NCBI GenBank assembly: GCA_012934845.2
Contig: WNNJ02000009.1
Location: forward strand, 62,001 to 126,000
DNA: 64,000 bases
Direction of reading: 5' to 3'
Source of the DNA: Pomphorhynchus laevis
Lineage: Eukaryota; Acanthocephala; Palaeacanthocephala; Echinorhynchida; Pomphorhynchidae
A program made the position numbers and the translations under genes. Under the pieces are notes generated by a model. That model was not told the origin of the DNA and ran no database searches. It worked only from the letters and a program-made list of their open reading frames with translations. Below, one piece after another: positions 52,266 through 62,855 of the stretch. Position 1 is the first letter of the stretch, and every line of letters starts with the position of its first letter.

Positions 52266-52404
52266 TTGTCGATTATTTCGTGGCAGCTACATCATACAAA
52301 CAGAAAAAATGCCCACGGAAATCTCTTATTTTCTTGTAAAGCTTTCAAAATACTCTAATGACCGAACTTAATCATTTTATTTATATAAGGTAAATTTATT
52401 TTTG
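52266..52404 (+). repeat. Repeat flanking the hammerhead-like core
   Basis: AAAAAATGCCCACGGAAATC, then TCTTATTTTCTTGTAAAG (52303-52340), matches 51707-51745 (AAAAAATGTTCACGGAAATC, TGTCATTTTCTCGTAAA) in direct orientation, though the neighbouring 80-bp arms are inverted. Confidence 0.6.
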
Positions 52405-52440
52405 AGTGGCAAATACGTGCCAACTGTGCGCTTACAAGCT
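52405..52440 (-). mobile_element. LINE-like tail remnant
   Basis: GAGTGGCAAATACGTGCC, then GCGCTTACAAGCTCACTA: the A/B-type tail in minus orientation with a damaged hairpin. It is directly followed by the minisatellite. Confidence 0.6.
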
Positions 52441-52469
52441 CACTAATAATAAATTAGCAGACAAGTTCA

Positions 52470-53055
52470 GTGTGTATGTTCAGTTCATTTGTTAATATTG
52501 TTTGTTAAGTTTATTCGTTCAACCCGTTAGTTCAATCCGTATGTTCAGTTCGTTCGTTCAGTCCGTTCAGTTAGTTCATTCAGTCCGTTCGTTCAGACGC
52601 TTCGTTCAGTCCGTTCGCCCAATCCGTTAGTTCAGTCCATTCGTCCAATCCGTTCGTTCAATCCGTTCGTTCAGACTGTTCGTTTAGACCGTTCGCTCAG
52701 ACCGTTTGTTCAGACCGTTCGTCCAATCCGTTTGTTCATTCTGTTCAGTCAGTTCGTTCAGTCCGTTCTTTTAATCCGTTCGTTCAGACCGTTCATTCAA
52801 ACCGTCCATTCAGACTTTTCGTTTAGTCAGTTCGTTCAATCCGTTAGTTCAATACGTTCGTTCAGTCTGTTCGTATAGTCAGTTCGTTCAATTTGTTTAT
52901 TCAAACCGTCCGTTCAGACTGTTCGTTCAGTTCGTCCGTTTAGACCGTTAGTTCGGACCGTTCGTTTATCCCGGTTGTTTATGATGTTCATATAGTCCGT
53001 GCACTCAGTTCATTCAGTCCGTTCATTCAGTCCGTTCATTTCGTCCATTTGATAA
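52470..53055. repeat. Minisatellite, 13-bp unit, about 40-45 copies
   Basis: Degenerate head-to-tail copies of CCGTTCGTTCAGA with common variants ending CAAT or CAGT. It spans about 590 bp and ends roughly 350 bp before the eS12 start codon. No coding capacity. Units vary enough to suggest age. Confidence 0.9.
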
Positions 53056-53084
53056 ACTTGTCTTGTTTATATTACTCTCCTTCT

Positions 53085-53135
53085 TTCTCAGCACGGGCTT
53101 GGGACCGGTCATGCCGGTTTGAGCACATAGTTCTA
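53085..53135 (+). mobile_element. LINE- or SINE-like tail after the minisatellite
   Basis: GGGCTTGGG, hairpin ACCGG (53104-53108) with CCGGT (53114-53118), then TTTGAGCACAT. It resembles the [GG.CTTG]-hairpin-[TTTG..CAC] module of the other tails. Alternatively it is an ordinary part of the eS12 upstream region. Confidence 0.4.
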
Positions 53136-53405
53136 CAGGAAGACACCTCACAACGATATATTTTCAATTAAGTTGTGATTAAGAATGGCTCATTTGTCAC
53201 TATTTCTTGTTATCTAATACCGTTGGAGAATTTATTTTAGTTATACCGTCCACAAAAGTAAAATAATTATTGCACGCTGTTTAATTTACGTAAATAAATT
53301 ATAGGTGAATAATGAATTAATTAACATTATTATTTTTATAACTTCAAGTCATTGATTTGTCTTTATAGATTCTGTGCACGTTGATTATAAGCAAAAACTT
53401 GGCAA

Positions 53406-55428
53406 ATGTCAGCACTCGAATCGTACGAAATGCAAATTGTATCGACTTACTGTTTTAATCCTTATTTAGATCATCTGTTTCTCAATCAGAGTTTGATGCT
53501 GCCGTTCAAACAGTTTTGAAACATTCTCTCGTTTCAGGCAAACTACATATTGGTATTCGTGAAGCGTTAAAGAGCATAGACAAGTATTTGACATTTATTA
53601 TTTCTTTATCAGCTTTATCTGTTTCTTATTAAGGAAAACTGCCGAAGTTTGTCTTCTGGCAAAGAACGTCGATCATGCCGATTATGTCGCGGTCGTAGAA
53701 GCGCTTTGCGCACAAAATGAAATTCGACTTGTGAAAGTATGTAATTTTTTAGGTTTTTAAATTTGTAAACTAAAAGTGTTCATCCTTGCAGTAGTAAGTT
53801 ATAATTTGAAATTATATTAAATTAATACAAACTTAAGCAAAATCCGTATATTAAAATTTACAAAATATATTAAAATTATATTAAAATTTGTATATTAAAT
53901 ACAAATTTAATTTAAATCCGTATATTAAAATATGATGGATGGAGAATTATTACTTTGTTCTTAAGAAATAGGAATAATGACTCTAGAAATCATATTTGGA
54001 ACATTCCACATCCACAAGCCATACTGTCTAATATAGTATATTACGGTTCGTAATGTACCTAACAGACCGTAGCTAAAAACATCCATTTAGAGAATAGGAA
54101 ACACCTACTTATTAAGTTGATTGTTTTCCGAATTTAATTAAAATGGACATCCTGGGCGAGTTTTTTTATTTTTACATGTCATTGAAATGAATTAAAGATT
54201 TCAATATTTCTTTACTAAAAGGAACCAAGAAGTATCTTAGGACGCAACGTATCTTAAGACGCGACTCGCTTGGTCTATCAGCTTAAATGATTTACACCTC
54301 ATATTAGTTTTACTAATCATTAAAATGCAAATATATCATCAACAAATCACGTTTCTCTCATACTTAAATCTCCACTTTGGAGTGGCTACTTTCTACTAAA
54401 AGGATAGAAAACATCCACTCGTTAAGTTTTTAGTTTTGCAAATTGATACAGAATGGGCATCAATAAATCCTTTTTCTCTCTTAACGGAATTGTCAATTAG
54501 CAAAATTGAAATAAATGCGAAAGTTAAATATCTTATTATAGAAGCATCGTAAACATCTTAGTTTAAATGTTTTTATTATTTCGTAATGTTCTCAGTCGGG
54601 GAATGAAATTTCAAATTTCATTTTGAAATTTTGAAAATTTTAAATTAATCATTACACTGTAATTACATTAATGATTATATCAATATGTATTATGAACACA
54701 TCTATTGCGGACTGTCATCCATTGATAACTATGGATGCAACGCCCTTGGCTACCAGCTTGAATGAATTTCAGCTTATGTTGTTTCTACTAATCATTTGAC
54801 ATCGTTATTTTATTTTAAAATATAATTAAAATATTTCTAAAATATTAAAATATTTTAGAAAAAACATGTTTCCTTACGATGTTGCGATTTAAAATGTTCC
54901 GAATGCTTTGTAATGCTCGAAATTGTTGAATCCTTTAGATATAGATACTGTATTATAGAGTAAATATGAATGTTATTTAAATCCCAAATATTTATTAAAA
55001 TATATTAAAATCGAAATTACTATATCATTTAGATATGGATGTAGTATTAAGTATTTAAATTTTTATCATTTTATTTATGCTATATATTTGTGTGAAATGT
55101 ATATATATTTAAGTGAAATGATCTGTCATACCATTTTTGCTGCTGATAGCTCGCATTTTACGGATTCAGCAATATTTTCATTCATGCTCTTTGGTTACTT
55201 TTGTTGCTAGGTCGATGATAATAAAAAACTTGGTGAATGGTGTGGACTTTGTAAATACGATAGAGAAGGCCATGCTCGTAAAGTCAGATCGTGTGGTGTT
55301 GCAGCCATAAGCGTAAGCATCCCAGAAATTATTAATATTACTATTTTTAAGCGTTTTTGTTTTTTTCACAGGACTGGGGATGCGAGTCGCCTTCCAGAGA
55401 TATCGTTATTTCAAAAGCAGTGCAGTAA
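53406..55428 (+). CDS. RPS12: 40S ribosomal protein S12 (eS12), five exons
   Basis: Proposed exons 53406-53422, 53470-53583, 53634-53736, 55211-55312, 55372-55428: 393 nt, 130 aa (human 132). Introns 47, 50, 1474 and 59 bp, all GT-AG and in phase. The protein has the L7Ae-type fold of eS12, a component of the 40S subunit: [102 protein letters not shown]. The start exon (MSALES) is chosen because its phase and a 47-bp intron fit; it is the least certain part. The C-terminus departs from the common D(Y/F)G.E ending. AATAAA at 55460-55465. The long third intron is AT-rich with one old repeat (54970-55040). Confidence 0.87.
53737..55210 (+). other. Third intron of RPS12
   Basis: 1474 bp, AT-rich, donor GTATGT and acceptor TTGCTAG. 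It contains an old dispersed repeat at 54970-55040 (inverted relative to 51384-51470). No nested gene or snoRNA box pair that I can support. Confidence 0.7.
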
Positions 55429-55466
55429 AATGTTTTTAATTAAACGGACAGTGATCTACAATAAAA

Positions 55467-56439
55467 TGTGCATTTATGTTTTACAAATCTTGCTTTCCAG
55501 ATTTAAAAATATATTTAAAACACAGCCTGTCGAGCTAGTTATTGTGTTTAATAACAGTTAATAGTTAAAAATAGTTTAATAATTAAATTAGTTATAATAT
55601 TGAATTGTAATTATCAATTTAGTTTAAGCATTTTATAATTATTTTATATTAAATAATATTTAATATTAATTAATTATATAATATTAAATAATATTACATA
55701 TATGATATTATTATATATTATTATTTTTTATAATATTAAATATTAATAATTATTTAATATTTTAATTTATAAAAGTGACCTGTCATTACTAAAAGTTAAG
55801 CTTCAAAAATACCCAACAATTGTTTTCCACATAATGGGATCGATTTCTTTGAACGATTGTGCCTTTAGAAGAATTGAATTTATTATCAATCGCTATTTCT
55901 GTGATATATTCTAGCGTATTAATCCATGGTAATTTTTCTTGACATTTTCCAAGCATGTATCTTTAATGGCGATTCGCGTTATATAATTGTATTCATTCAG
56001 AAATGTGAATCAATTAGCTTTTTAGAATGAATGCAATAAAAAAATAATATAAAACAGAAAAATGAACGGCAAATTGTATATTTAATGTTTTGGCAAACAA
56101 TTTAAATGTAGAATATAATTTATTGAACCGATATTCGTAATGTTCAACAGCGAGCATTAAGATAATCCAAATTAGTTTTTCGGCGGTCTATCATTTAGTC
56201 GTCTATCGTTTAGACGTTGCTGAAGCAAAGTCTCTGCGTAGAATATATATATCACTTCGTTATGTAGAATTGTCTCTGCGTAGTTTTAGAGCCCTTTTGT
56301 TTAAAAAAGGTTAAAGACCATAGACTCATTTGTGCATAAACACGAAAATGCATTCAATTGATCACCAAAAATTTATGTTTTGTTTTTAAAATAAATGATT
56401 TTGATTATACGAATGCACATGTGAGATTGGTCTGATGAT
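55467..56439. other. AT-rich spacer, no gene seen
   Basis: Runs of ATTATATAATATTAAATA type dominate 55560-55760. No open frame or recognised element. Confidence 0.5.
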
Positions 56440-56670
56440 GATATTCATTATTGAAGATGATTGTAATTAGCTTGGGATTAACGCAATCACAAACCAATAA
56501 CTGCATTAATTTGAAATAGGTGATAAAAATGATCCATTATCGATCAGGAATTATTGGATCTGAACCAAAGAAAAGAGGAAATGTTTTATTGATATTTCGC
56601 TAACCTCTGTTAGCATCTTTAGAAAATTACTAAAGTTACTAAAATTACAAGTTAGCATCTGAAGATGCTC
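56440..56670 (-). mobile_element. PLE 3' tail remnant
   Basis: Minus strand: AAAGATG, GCTAAC/GTTAGC hairpin (56599-56604 with 56609-56614), CGAAATATCAATAAAAC. Same layout as 2746-2777, in the reverse direction. No coding sequence remains. Confidence 0.5.
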
Positions 56671-56961
56671 GAATAATTCCTTAACTGTATTAACATGGCT
56701 TAATCAGTTAAGTCGTCATCATAACCAAAGTCGACATTGCAACTGTGGAACATATACGAAATATAATCATTAAAGAAATAAATATAATCCAATAAATAAA
56801 TCATTAATGATTAATAATTAATTATTAACCATCAATTAAATAAATATAATCATTATAAATAAATATAATATTTAAAGAAATACTATATAATCATTAAAAA
56901 TAGTTAAAAAAATAAAAATTATTTTATAATAATAATTTTTATTCGTAAATAAACATTTGCT

Positions 56962-57495
56962 ATGGCAACTATCCCTTTAATAAATATAATTGGTCATCGT
57001 TTCCCAGACATCGTTCAACGTTGGTATGCAGATGACGCTAATTTTGTTGGTAGTCCAAATGATCTAGAGCAAATTTTGAAGTTGCTGACGGAAATGGGTC
57101 CGTTATATGGATATTATGTAAATCCCAGCAAGACAAAGTTATTATTGCACAATTTTTCAGACATTGAAAATCTCGATTTTAATGGAATAAAATGCACTAC
57201 CGATGGCATAGAGGTCTTGGGGTCTCCTATTGGCTCTCAGTCTTTTTTGAATGAGCAGGTTGATCAAAAATTATGTGCTTGGACAACACTTGTGGATCGC
57301 CTTCAAACGGTTGCGAATATCGATCCTCATATAGCGTATGCTGGCTTAACACATTCCTTGCAATGGAAATGGACTCATTACTTTAGGACTACTCCCTGTC
57401 GTCTTCATTCGCTCATCCCCTTAACGCATGTAATACGTAATAGTCTGCTTGTTAAAATGTCGGGGCAAGATATAGGGACGATATGTTTACTGTAG
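56962..57495 (+). pseudogene. RT palm and thumb of the RLE-type element
   Basis: 177 codons: FPDIVQRWYADDANFVGSPN (catalytic YADD), GYYVNPSKTKLLLHN, GIEVLGSPIGSQ and HIAYAGLTHSLQWKWTHYFR. Fingers and earlier palm motifs are missing through 5' truncation. A frameshift at about 57485 separates it from the next frame; in sequence order the protein continues there. Confidence 0.75.
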
Positions 57496-58502
57496 TGTCT
57501 TCACCGATCGAGTTAGGAGGTCTTGGAATATCGGATCCTGGACATGTTGCCCTTATCGAGTTTGAAAACTCAAGCAAAGTATACGACACATATCTATCTG
57601 GATTGGTGTGTCAAGACCTAAGGCATGCTCAACAAAATGTCGTTGCCGAACTTTCCAAAAATCGAATCAAATTATTTGCTTCACGTTTAGAAGCTGTTTC
57701 AAATGCACTTCCGACATATATTCGTCAATCCCTAAAATTTTCCAAAATAGGCGGATCATCAACATGGCTTAGTGCTCTACCTATTTCTTCAGAATGTGAA
57801 CTTCTTACTCCACATGAATTTAGAGATTCCATAGCGGTTCGATACATATTTGATCCGCTAAATGTTCCACAATGTTCTTGTGTTTGCGGTGGATCGAATA
57901 AGCTGTCTCACCTGCTATCATGCAAGTGTGGTGGACTTCCGATATTAAGACATAATGCAGTGAGAGATCTTCTTGGACATGAGCTATCATCCGTGTGCTC
58001 TAGTGTTGAAATCGAACCCAAATTACAGCCAATAAATTCCTCTATATTGTTTCAAAGAGCCACTGCATGCAAAGAGAATGAAGCTCGATTAGATGTCAGC
58101 TGCTGCGGTCTCGCTGGGTCACGATATGAGCGAACGTTTATTGACGTTTGTATTTTCAATCAGCATGCCATATCGTGTCAGAGTGAACCTTCAAGTGCTT
58201 TCGATTACCACGAGCAACGCAAACGTTCAAAATACGAGGAGCGGATAATGGACGTAGAGCGTGCCGTTTTCATTCCAGTCATTTTCATGTCATCTGGTGG
58301 TATAGGTCCCGCTGTGATGCCTTTCTTACGCACACTGGCCAAGTTAAAATCCGTGAAGACGCAAACTCCTTATGCTGATTGCATATGTAAGCTAAAAAGA
58401 AAAATTGGTTTTGTTTTATGCAAAGCTGCCTCGAATTGTATAAGAGGCGCTCGATCGACGAGCCGGGCTGCTGTTAAGGAAGTCACATTCGTTGACTGTT
58501 GA
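57483..58502 (+). CDS. C-terminal zinc motif and restriction-like endonuclease domain
   Basis: 339 codons: SSPIELGGLGISDPGHVAL (RT-to-linker segment), then CSCVCGG..NKLSHLLSCK (Cys-Cys-His-Cys zinc motif), GGLPILRHNAVRDLLGHEL, VEIEPKLQPI, ARLDVSCCG and ERTFIDVCIFNQHA (PD-(D/E)XK-like acidic pair), then YEERIMDVERAVFIPVIF and IRGARS. The order zinc motif, RH.., E, R.DV, IDV is that of the restriction-like endonuclease of R2-type LINEs. Open to the natural-looking stop at 58500. Confidence 0.78.
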   Translation: MFTVVSSPIELGGLGISDPGHVALIEFENSSKVYDTYLSGLVCQDLRHAQQNVVAELSKNRIKLFASRLEAVSNALPTYIRQSLKFSKIGGSSTWLSALPISSECELLTPHEFRDSIAVRYIFDPLNVPQCSCVCGGSNKLSHLLSCKCGGLPILRHNAVRDLLGHELSSVCSSVEIEPKLQPINSSILFQRATACKENEARLDVSCCGLAGSRYERTFIDVCIFNQHAISCQSEPSSAFDYHEQRKRSKYEERIMDVERAVFIPVIFMSSGGIGPAVMPFLRTLAKLKSVKTQTPYADCICKLKRKIGFVLCKAASNCIRGARSTSRAAVKEVTFVDC

Positions 58503-58546
58503 AATCATGAATCGCTTATATGATTGAACAATTTTTCTCTTAAAAA

Positions 58547-58581
58547 ATTCGTAAATAAAAATAATATTTTTATTTACGAAT
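58547..58581. repeat. Perfect 16-bp inverted repeat
   Basis: ATTCGTAAATAAAAAT and ATTTTTATTTACGAAT separated by AAT. The left half overlaps the proposed target duplication of the element ending at 58546. Confidence 0.9.
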
Positions 58582-59329
58582 AATTATTGATTGACTTGTA
58601 TCACATCTTAGATAAAGCAAGAAGTGACTAAACGGATGTTAATATATTTTAATTTTTAATTTTCAAATCCAAACTACAATAGAACATGCAATTCTTATAT
58701 CCGGTTTTTAAAGGTGGTCATTGTTCGTTCGTTTGATGAATGGCCGGTTAGAAAAAACTATCAAACTAAAAATTAAAGATTCTAAGAATTAGGCCATTAA
58801 TTATTTCTTAAATTCTTAGGCCATTTTCCGATCTTAGGAAAAGATCATACAAAAATATTCGAAAGTCTATCAAATAAACTTTTAATTTATCAAACTAATA
58901 AGTTATTTATAACCTTTACTTTTTGTAGAGGATTTTGTTGAAATTACGAGATTAGAAAATATTGTTTCCAAAGGCGCCCAATTTGTAAAACTGTGTTTCC
59001 ACAGTGTTATTTTTCCATAAAAATATTAATTTACAAAATTATAATGAAGACTTGACCAAGTAACACAGGGAAATCTGTGATATTGAAATTTCTAAATTTT
59101 ATTTTGTTATATTTTCTTCCGTAATTATGAACGAGGAATGAAGAGTAACCACTCTTCCCTAATAACATACATCATATTTCGTTAAATAGTCTCTTTTGCA
59201 TTTCACAATTATGTTATTTACGTATTTTCAGAATGGAAATCTCAATTATAAGTTATAATTCCTATTATAAATAGAATATGTGCATAAATGTATTTATATT
59301 TTTATACGTTATATTTAATTAGATAATCT
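58582..59329. other. AT-rich spacer, no gene seen
   Basis: No open frame or recognised repeat. Confidence 0.5.
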
Positions 59330-59450
59330 AACTGAATATATGCATTTAAATCAAAATAAAAATAAAGATAAATAATAAATAATAAATAATTATATAAGAT
59401 TTTATACAATTAGAATTTATATAACGATAAAATTTATTATTAAAATTTGC
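59330..59450 (-). repeat. PLE-linked repeat, end fragment
   Basis: AAAATAAAAATAAAGATAAA, TAATTATATAAGATTTTATAC and the following bases match 18413-18560 in order. It lacks the structured core. Confidence 0.5.
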
Positions 59451-59451
59451 A

Positions 59452-60525
59452 GGCCTTTTAAGTTTTGACGCAGTCCTTCGATCTTCTCTGGAGTCACTGT
59501 TAAATGTTAGCATTGACGAACAAGCCTGGACACAGGCGACTCTCCCGATCGCCCTTTTGGGTCTAGGGATTGCGTCAGCCGTCAATACTGCCCTTCCAGC
59601 ATTCCTGTCATCGGTATCCACAACACAGGGGTTGGTCGAGCGACTGTTGGCACGCTACCCCGTTTTCTCGCATACAGACCCCGAATTCGAGCTGGGAAGG
59701 TCGAGGTGGTTATTGAGCCTCGGATCGGATCATCCTGATAATCCAGAGCGTCAGAAATCTTGGAGTGCCCCGATTCAAAAGCTAATATTCAAGCAGCTAT
59801 TAGACTCTGCCCCAAACATAACAGAAAGAGCACGATTGCTGGCCGCGGCCGCACCAGTTGCAGGAGCATTCCTACAGGCAATACCAAACGCGGCAACCGG
59901 AACAAGATTATACGACGAGGGGATTCGCATTTCAATTGGCCTTCGTTTGGTATTGCCGCTCTGTGCCTTACATACTTGTAAGTGCGGCGCAATTGTAGAT
60001 AGACTAGGCCGGCATGGGTTAGACTGCAAAAGGTCTATCGGCCACAACTTCCAACATGCCCAAGTGAATGGAATAATAAAGGCAGCTTTATCAGCAGCGG
60101 GTTACCCCTGCTCCTTGGAGCCCTGTGGTATGTCCCGAACTGACGGTAAGAGACCAGATGGGGCCACCTTAGTACCATGGGACTGTGGACGTCTACTAGT
60201 ATGGGACCATACTTGCGTGAACACCCTAGCTCCGTCTCACGTAGATTGTTCTGCAGCAGATGATGGAGCTCTGGCCACTGAAGCCGAACGCAGGAAACGG
60301 ATCAAATATACATGTCTGGATCCTTCATTTTGCAGCTTCGTCCCAGTAGCTGTCGAGTCAATCGGCGCCTTAGGATGTGAAGCCACAGCCCTCTTTGAAC
60401 TAATTGGGAAGCGACTGAGGCTAGCTACAAACGACGCCCAGGCAAATCCCATTTCCTGCAGCGCATAAGTGCTGCAATTCAGCGGGGGAATTCAGCATGC
60501 GTCAGGAAGAGTCTTATGCAATCTT
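59452..60525 (+). mobile_element. Second element with zinc motif and nuclease-like domain
   Basis: Open from about 59452 without a true start (5' truncated): QATLPIALLGLGIASAVNTA, then CKCGAIVDRLGRHGLDC (zinc-type Cys cluster), LEPCGMSRTDGKRPDGATLV, LVWDHTCVNTLAPSH, KYTCLDPSFCSFVPVAVES. The last 15 or so residues lie in another frame after about 60450 (HFLQRISAAIQRGNSACV, stop near 60519), so one frameshift. The family is common in invertebrates as the C-terminus of RT elements with a PD-(D/E)XK-like nuclease. A related C-terminus lies at the right edge of the window. GC content is higher than the surroundings, suggesting a younger arrival. Confidence 0.72.
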
Positions 60526-60699
60526 GATCCCGAAGCCCAATGAACCTCTACTTTTTATTAAACGTTATCTAAGTAATAATTTGGGGCCCATTTGCGGAAC
60601 CCATTCAATTGTTTCTCTAATATCAAAATTTCTTGAGATAAAAAAAATTTATCAAAAAAAAGATATTAAACTATTTTCTATTAATTTAATAATTTATAC
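60526..60699. other. No gene seen
   Basis: Short region after the second RLE-like element, with GGGGCCCATTTGCGGAACCC (a weak GGG/CCC inverted motif) at about 60583. Possibly its 3' UTR. Confidence 0.4.
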
Positions 60700-61070
60700 A
60701 TTTTTATTTTTAATTTTTTCAAATAATTAATAAATAATAATTATTATTGATAATAATATAATATTATTGATAATTATCTGAAGTTTTATTTACCAACTTT
60801 TCTTTACAATAGCCTAAAATAATTATAAATAATTATTATAAATAATAAATGATTATCTAAGATTTTAGAGAATGATATTCATATAACTATAAAATTTATA
60901 ATAAAAATTCAAAATTACTTTTTATAAATTGACAATGTAAGGAATAATGTCAGCAGGAGGGCCTGCTATGTAATAAGGTTTCGGCCCCTATTCCTTGTCG
61001 CAGCATAGCAGCTTGTCCAAATACATGCTAAGGGCTATTTAACCTGATGAAATTTGATTATCTAGTACAG
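60700..61070 (-). repeat. PLE-linked repeat, minus copy with core
   Basis: Minus strand: CTAGATAATCAAATTTCATC, TAGCATGTATTTGGAC, CTGCTATG (61004-61011), GGGGCCGAAACC, CATAGCAG (60963-60970). The b/b' pairing of 8 bp is kept. A second pair, AAGGAATA and TATTCCTT, replaces the GAGGAAC/GTTCCTC pair of the 40-kb copy. The AT-rich distal part runs to about 60700. Confidence 0.7.
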
Positions 61071-61184
61071 AGGTGACCAACACTTTTCGATGAAGCGCTA
61101 ATTTCCCTTTCAGAGAATATCAAATGCGCCATTTTTTTTGCAAAAAATGTCTAGGTTAATACATATTAACCTAGATATTATAAT

Positions 61185-62612
61185 ACATATCTATTTTCCT
61201 CCAACTTATTTCCTCCCTTCCAAGCCGCTTTTCGCTCTAATTACTCTACCGAAATTGCATGTATTTAAGTTAAGACCTCTCCTTCTGACCCAATTCTCAC
61301 TCACTTGCTTAAAAATATCTGCTCCTTTATCTTACCCTTCCTAACCACATTGTTCAACTCGTCCATCCGTAGCCGTACATTTCCTTCCATCTGGAAATGC
61401 GCCACTGTTCGTCCTCTCATCAAAAAGCAATCTCTCGACTCCTCACTACCATCTTCGTACCGTCCTATTTCACTTCTCCCAACCCTCTCTAAACTCATTG
61501 AGCGTCTCGTTCTTAAGCAAGTTAATACATATCTCTATTCCTCTAACTTATTTCCTCCCTTCCAAGCCGCTTTTCGCTCTAATTACTCTACCGAAATTGC
61601 ATGTCTTTAAGTTTTAACGACTTACTCATCTCGAGCGATCATAAATTATGTAGTGTCATAGTTTCTCTTGATCTATCGTCTGCTTTTGACATCGTCGATC
61701 ACTCGATTCTTCTCCATCGCCTTCGTCATGATTATGGCTTCTCTTTACCCACTGTATCATGGTTTTCTTCATATCTATCAAACCGTACATTTCGCGTCTA
61801 TTCTAACTCTTCTCTCTCCCATCCTTCGTCCATTCCGTCCGGTGTTCCACAAGGCTCCGTATTAGGCCCTATACTTTTCTCTCTTCTTCTTGGTGATTTG
61901 TCTTCGATTTCTCATAAATTTAACTTCCATGTTATGCAATATGCTGATGACATTCTCATCTATGCTCATGCACCTGTTTATCGTATTCACGATCTTAGTG
62001 TTTCCGCTTCGGACTGTCTTGTCTCAATTTCCAATCATCTTTCTTCCCTTCACCTTTCTCTGAATCCTGATAAATCCAAAATTATGTGGATCCTACCTCG
62101 ACGCCTCGGCTTCGAACCTCCCTCCGTATCATTAAATTCTACAATTCTTCCTATCGTTGATAATCTCGTTTTCCTAGGCTTCCATTTTGACAACCGACTT
62201 TCACTTAAACCTTTCGTTAGAGATAAAGTACGCTCATCTACCTTGATACTCCGCAACCTCCGTCAAGTTCGTAGATTGATCGATTTCCCTTCTTGTATGA
62301 CTCTCATATCATCTCTCCTTTTTTCTAGACTCGATTATTGTCTTAGTCTATTTTCCAACTCACCTAAATCCACTCTTTTTTACATGTCCCAAACTTCTCT
62401 ACCTCCTTTGGACTCCGCTCCTTCCTGGTGGATGCTCCTCTATCGTGGAATCATCTGCCCATTCATATACGCCAATCAACTTCCTTGCCGTGCTTCGAAC
62501 GACAAATCCGATCCCATTTAAACAATTTATCTGCTTGCCTTTTTTATTTTTGTTTGTGGACTTGTAAGCGTACAGCTTGTACGCATTTGCCACTAAATAA
62601 ATTTGTATTATT
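61185..62612 (+). mobile_element. LINE-A copy 3, 5'-truncated, with duplication and deletion
   Basis: RT from LLKNICSFILPF through QYADDILIYAHAPVYRI (frames 61305-61610 and 61601-62521), ending with hairpin 62568-62584 and AAATTTGTATTATTATTA. Two oddities: its first 80 bp (61185-61267) repeat the RT segment found again at 61525-61607, a 340-bp tandem duplication; and about 240 bp of the C-terminal domain are missing at about 62376 (NSPKSTL joined directly to FYMSQTSLPPLD). Frameshift between the two frames at about 61605. Confidence 0.88.
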
Positions 62613-62739
62613 ATTAAATATAAAAATATTATATCAGCAATAAAGTAACTCAGTCATAGATTAACTCGGTCATTACTCGTTGGACAATCGCCAAGCAAAT
62701 TGTCAAACCAAATGAAACTTTTTCGAACTTGTACAATTC

Positions 62740-62855
62740 ACCCTAACATGGCCACAAACAAAACAAAATACAAAAATTTCATTTTTGTTTGTGGACTTGT
62801 AACCGTACAGCTTGTACGCATTTGCAACATTAAATAAATGTGTATTATTATTCAT
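62740..62855 (+). mobile_element. LINE-A-like tail with short inverted stub
   Basis: Plus-strand tail GTGGACTTGTAACCGTACAG, CTTGTACGCATTTGC, AACATTAAATAAATGTGTA. Just left of it is a minus-strand stub GGCCACAAACAAAACAAAA, so the two meet head to head around 62775. Confidence 0.7.

Larger units (their letters stand above)
56954..58546 (+). mobile_element. Non-LTR element with restriction-like endonuclease, 5'-truncated
   Basis: Flanked by 13-bp direct repeats ATTCGTAAATAAA (56941-56953 and 58547-58559), a likely target duplication. It contains an RT palm (WYADDANFVG), thumb, a Cys/His zinc motif and a restriction-like endonuclease region, in two overlapping frames. This C-terminal layout is that of R2-superfamily-like elements, unlike the N-terminal endonuclease of LINE-A to D. 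Confidence 0.72.

Noticed and set aside
52470-53055. Coding repeat protein upstream of eS12
   Set aside because: The unit is 13 bp, so frames rotate and stops appear; it is a minisatellite.
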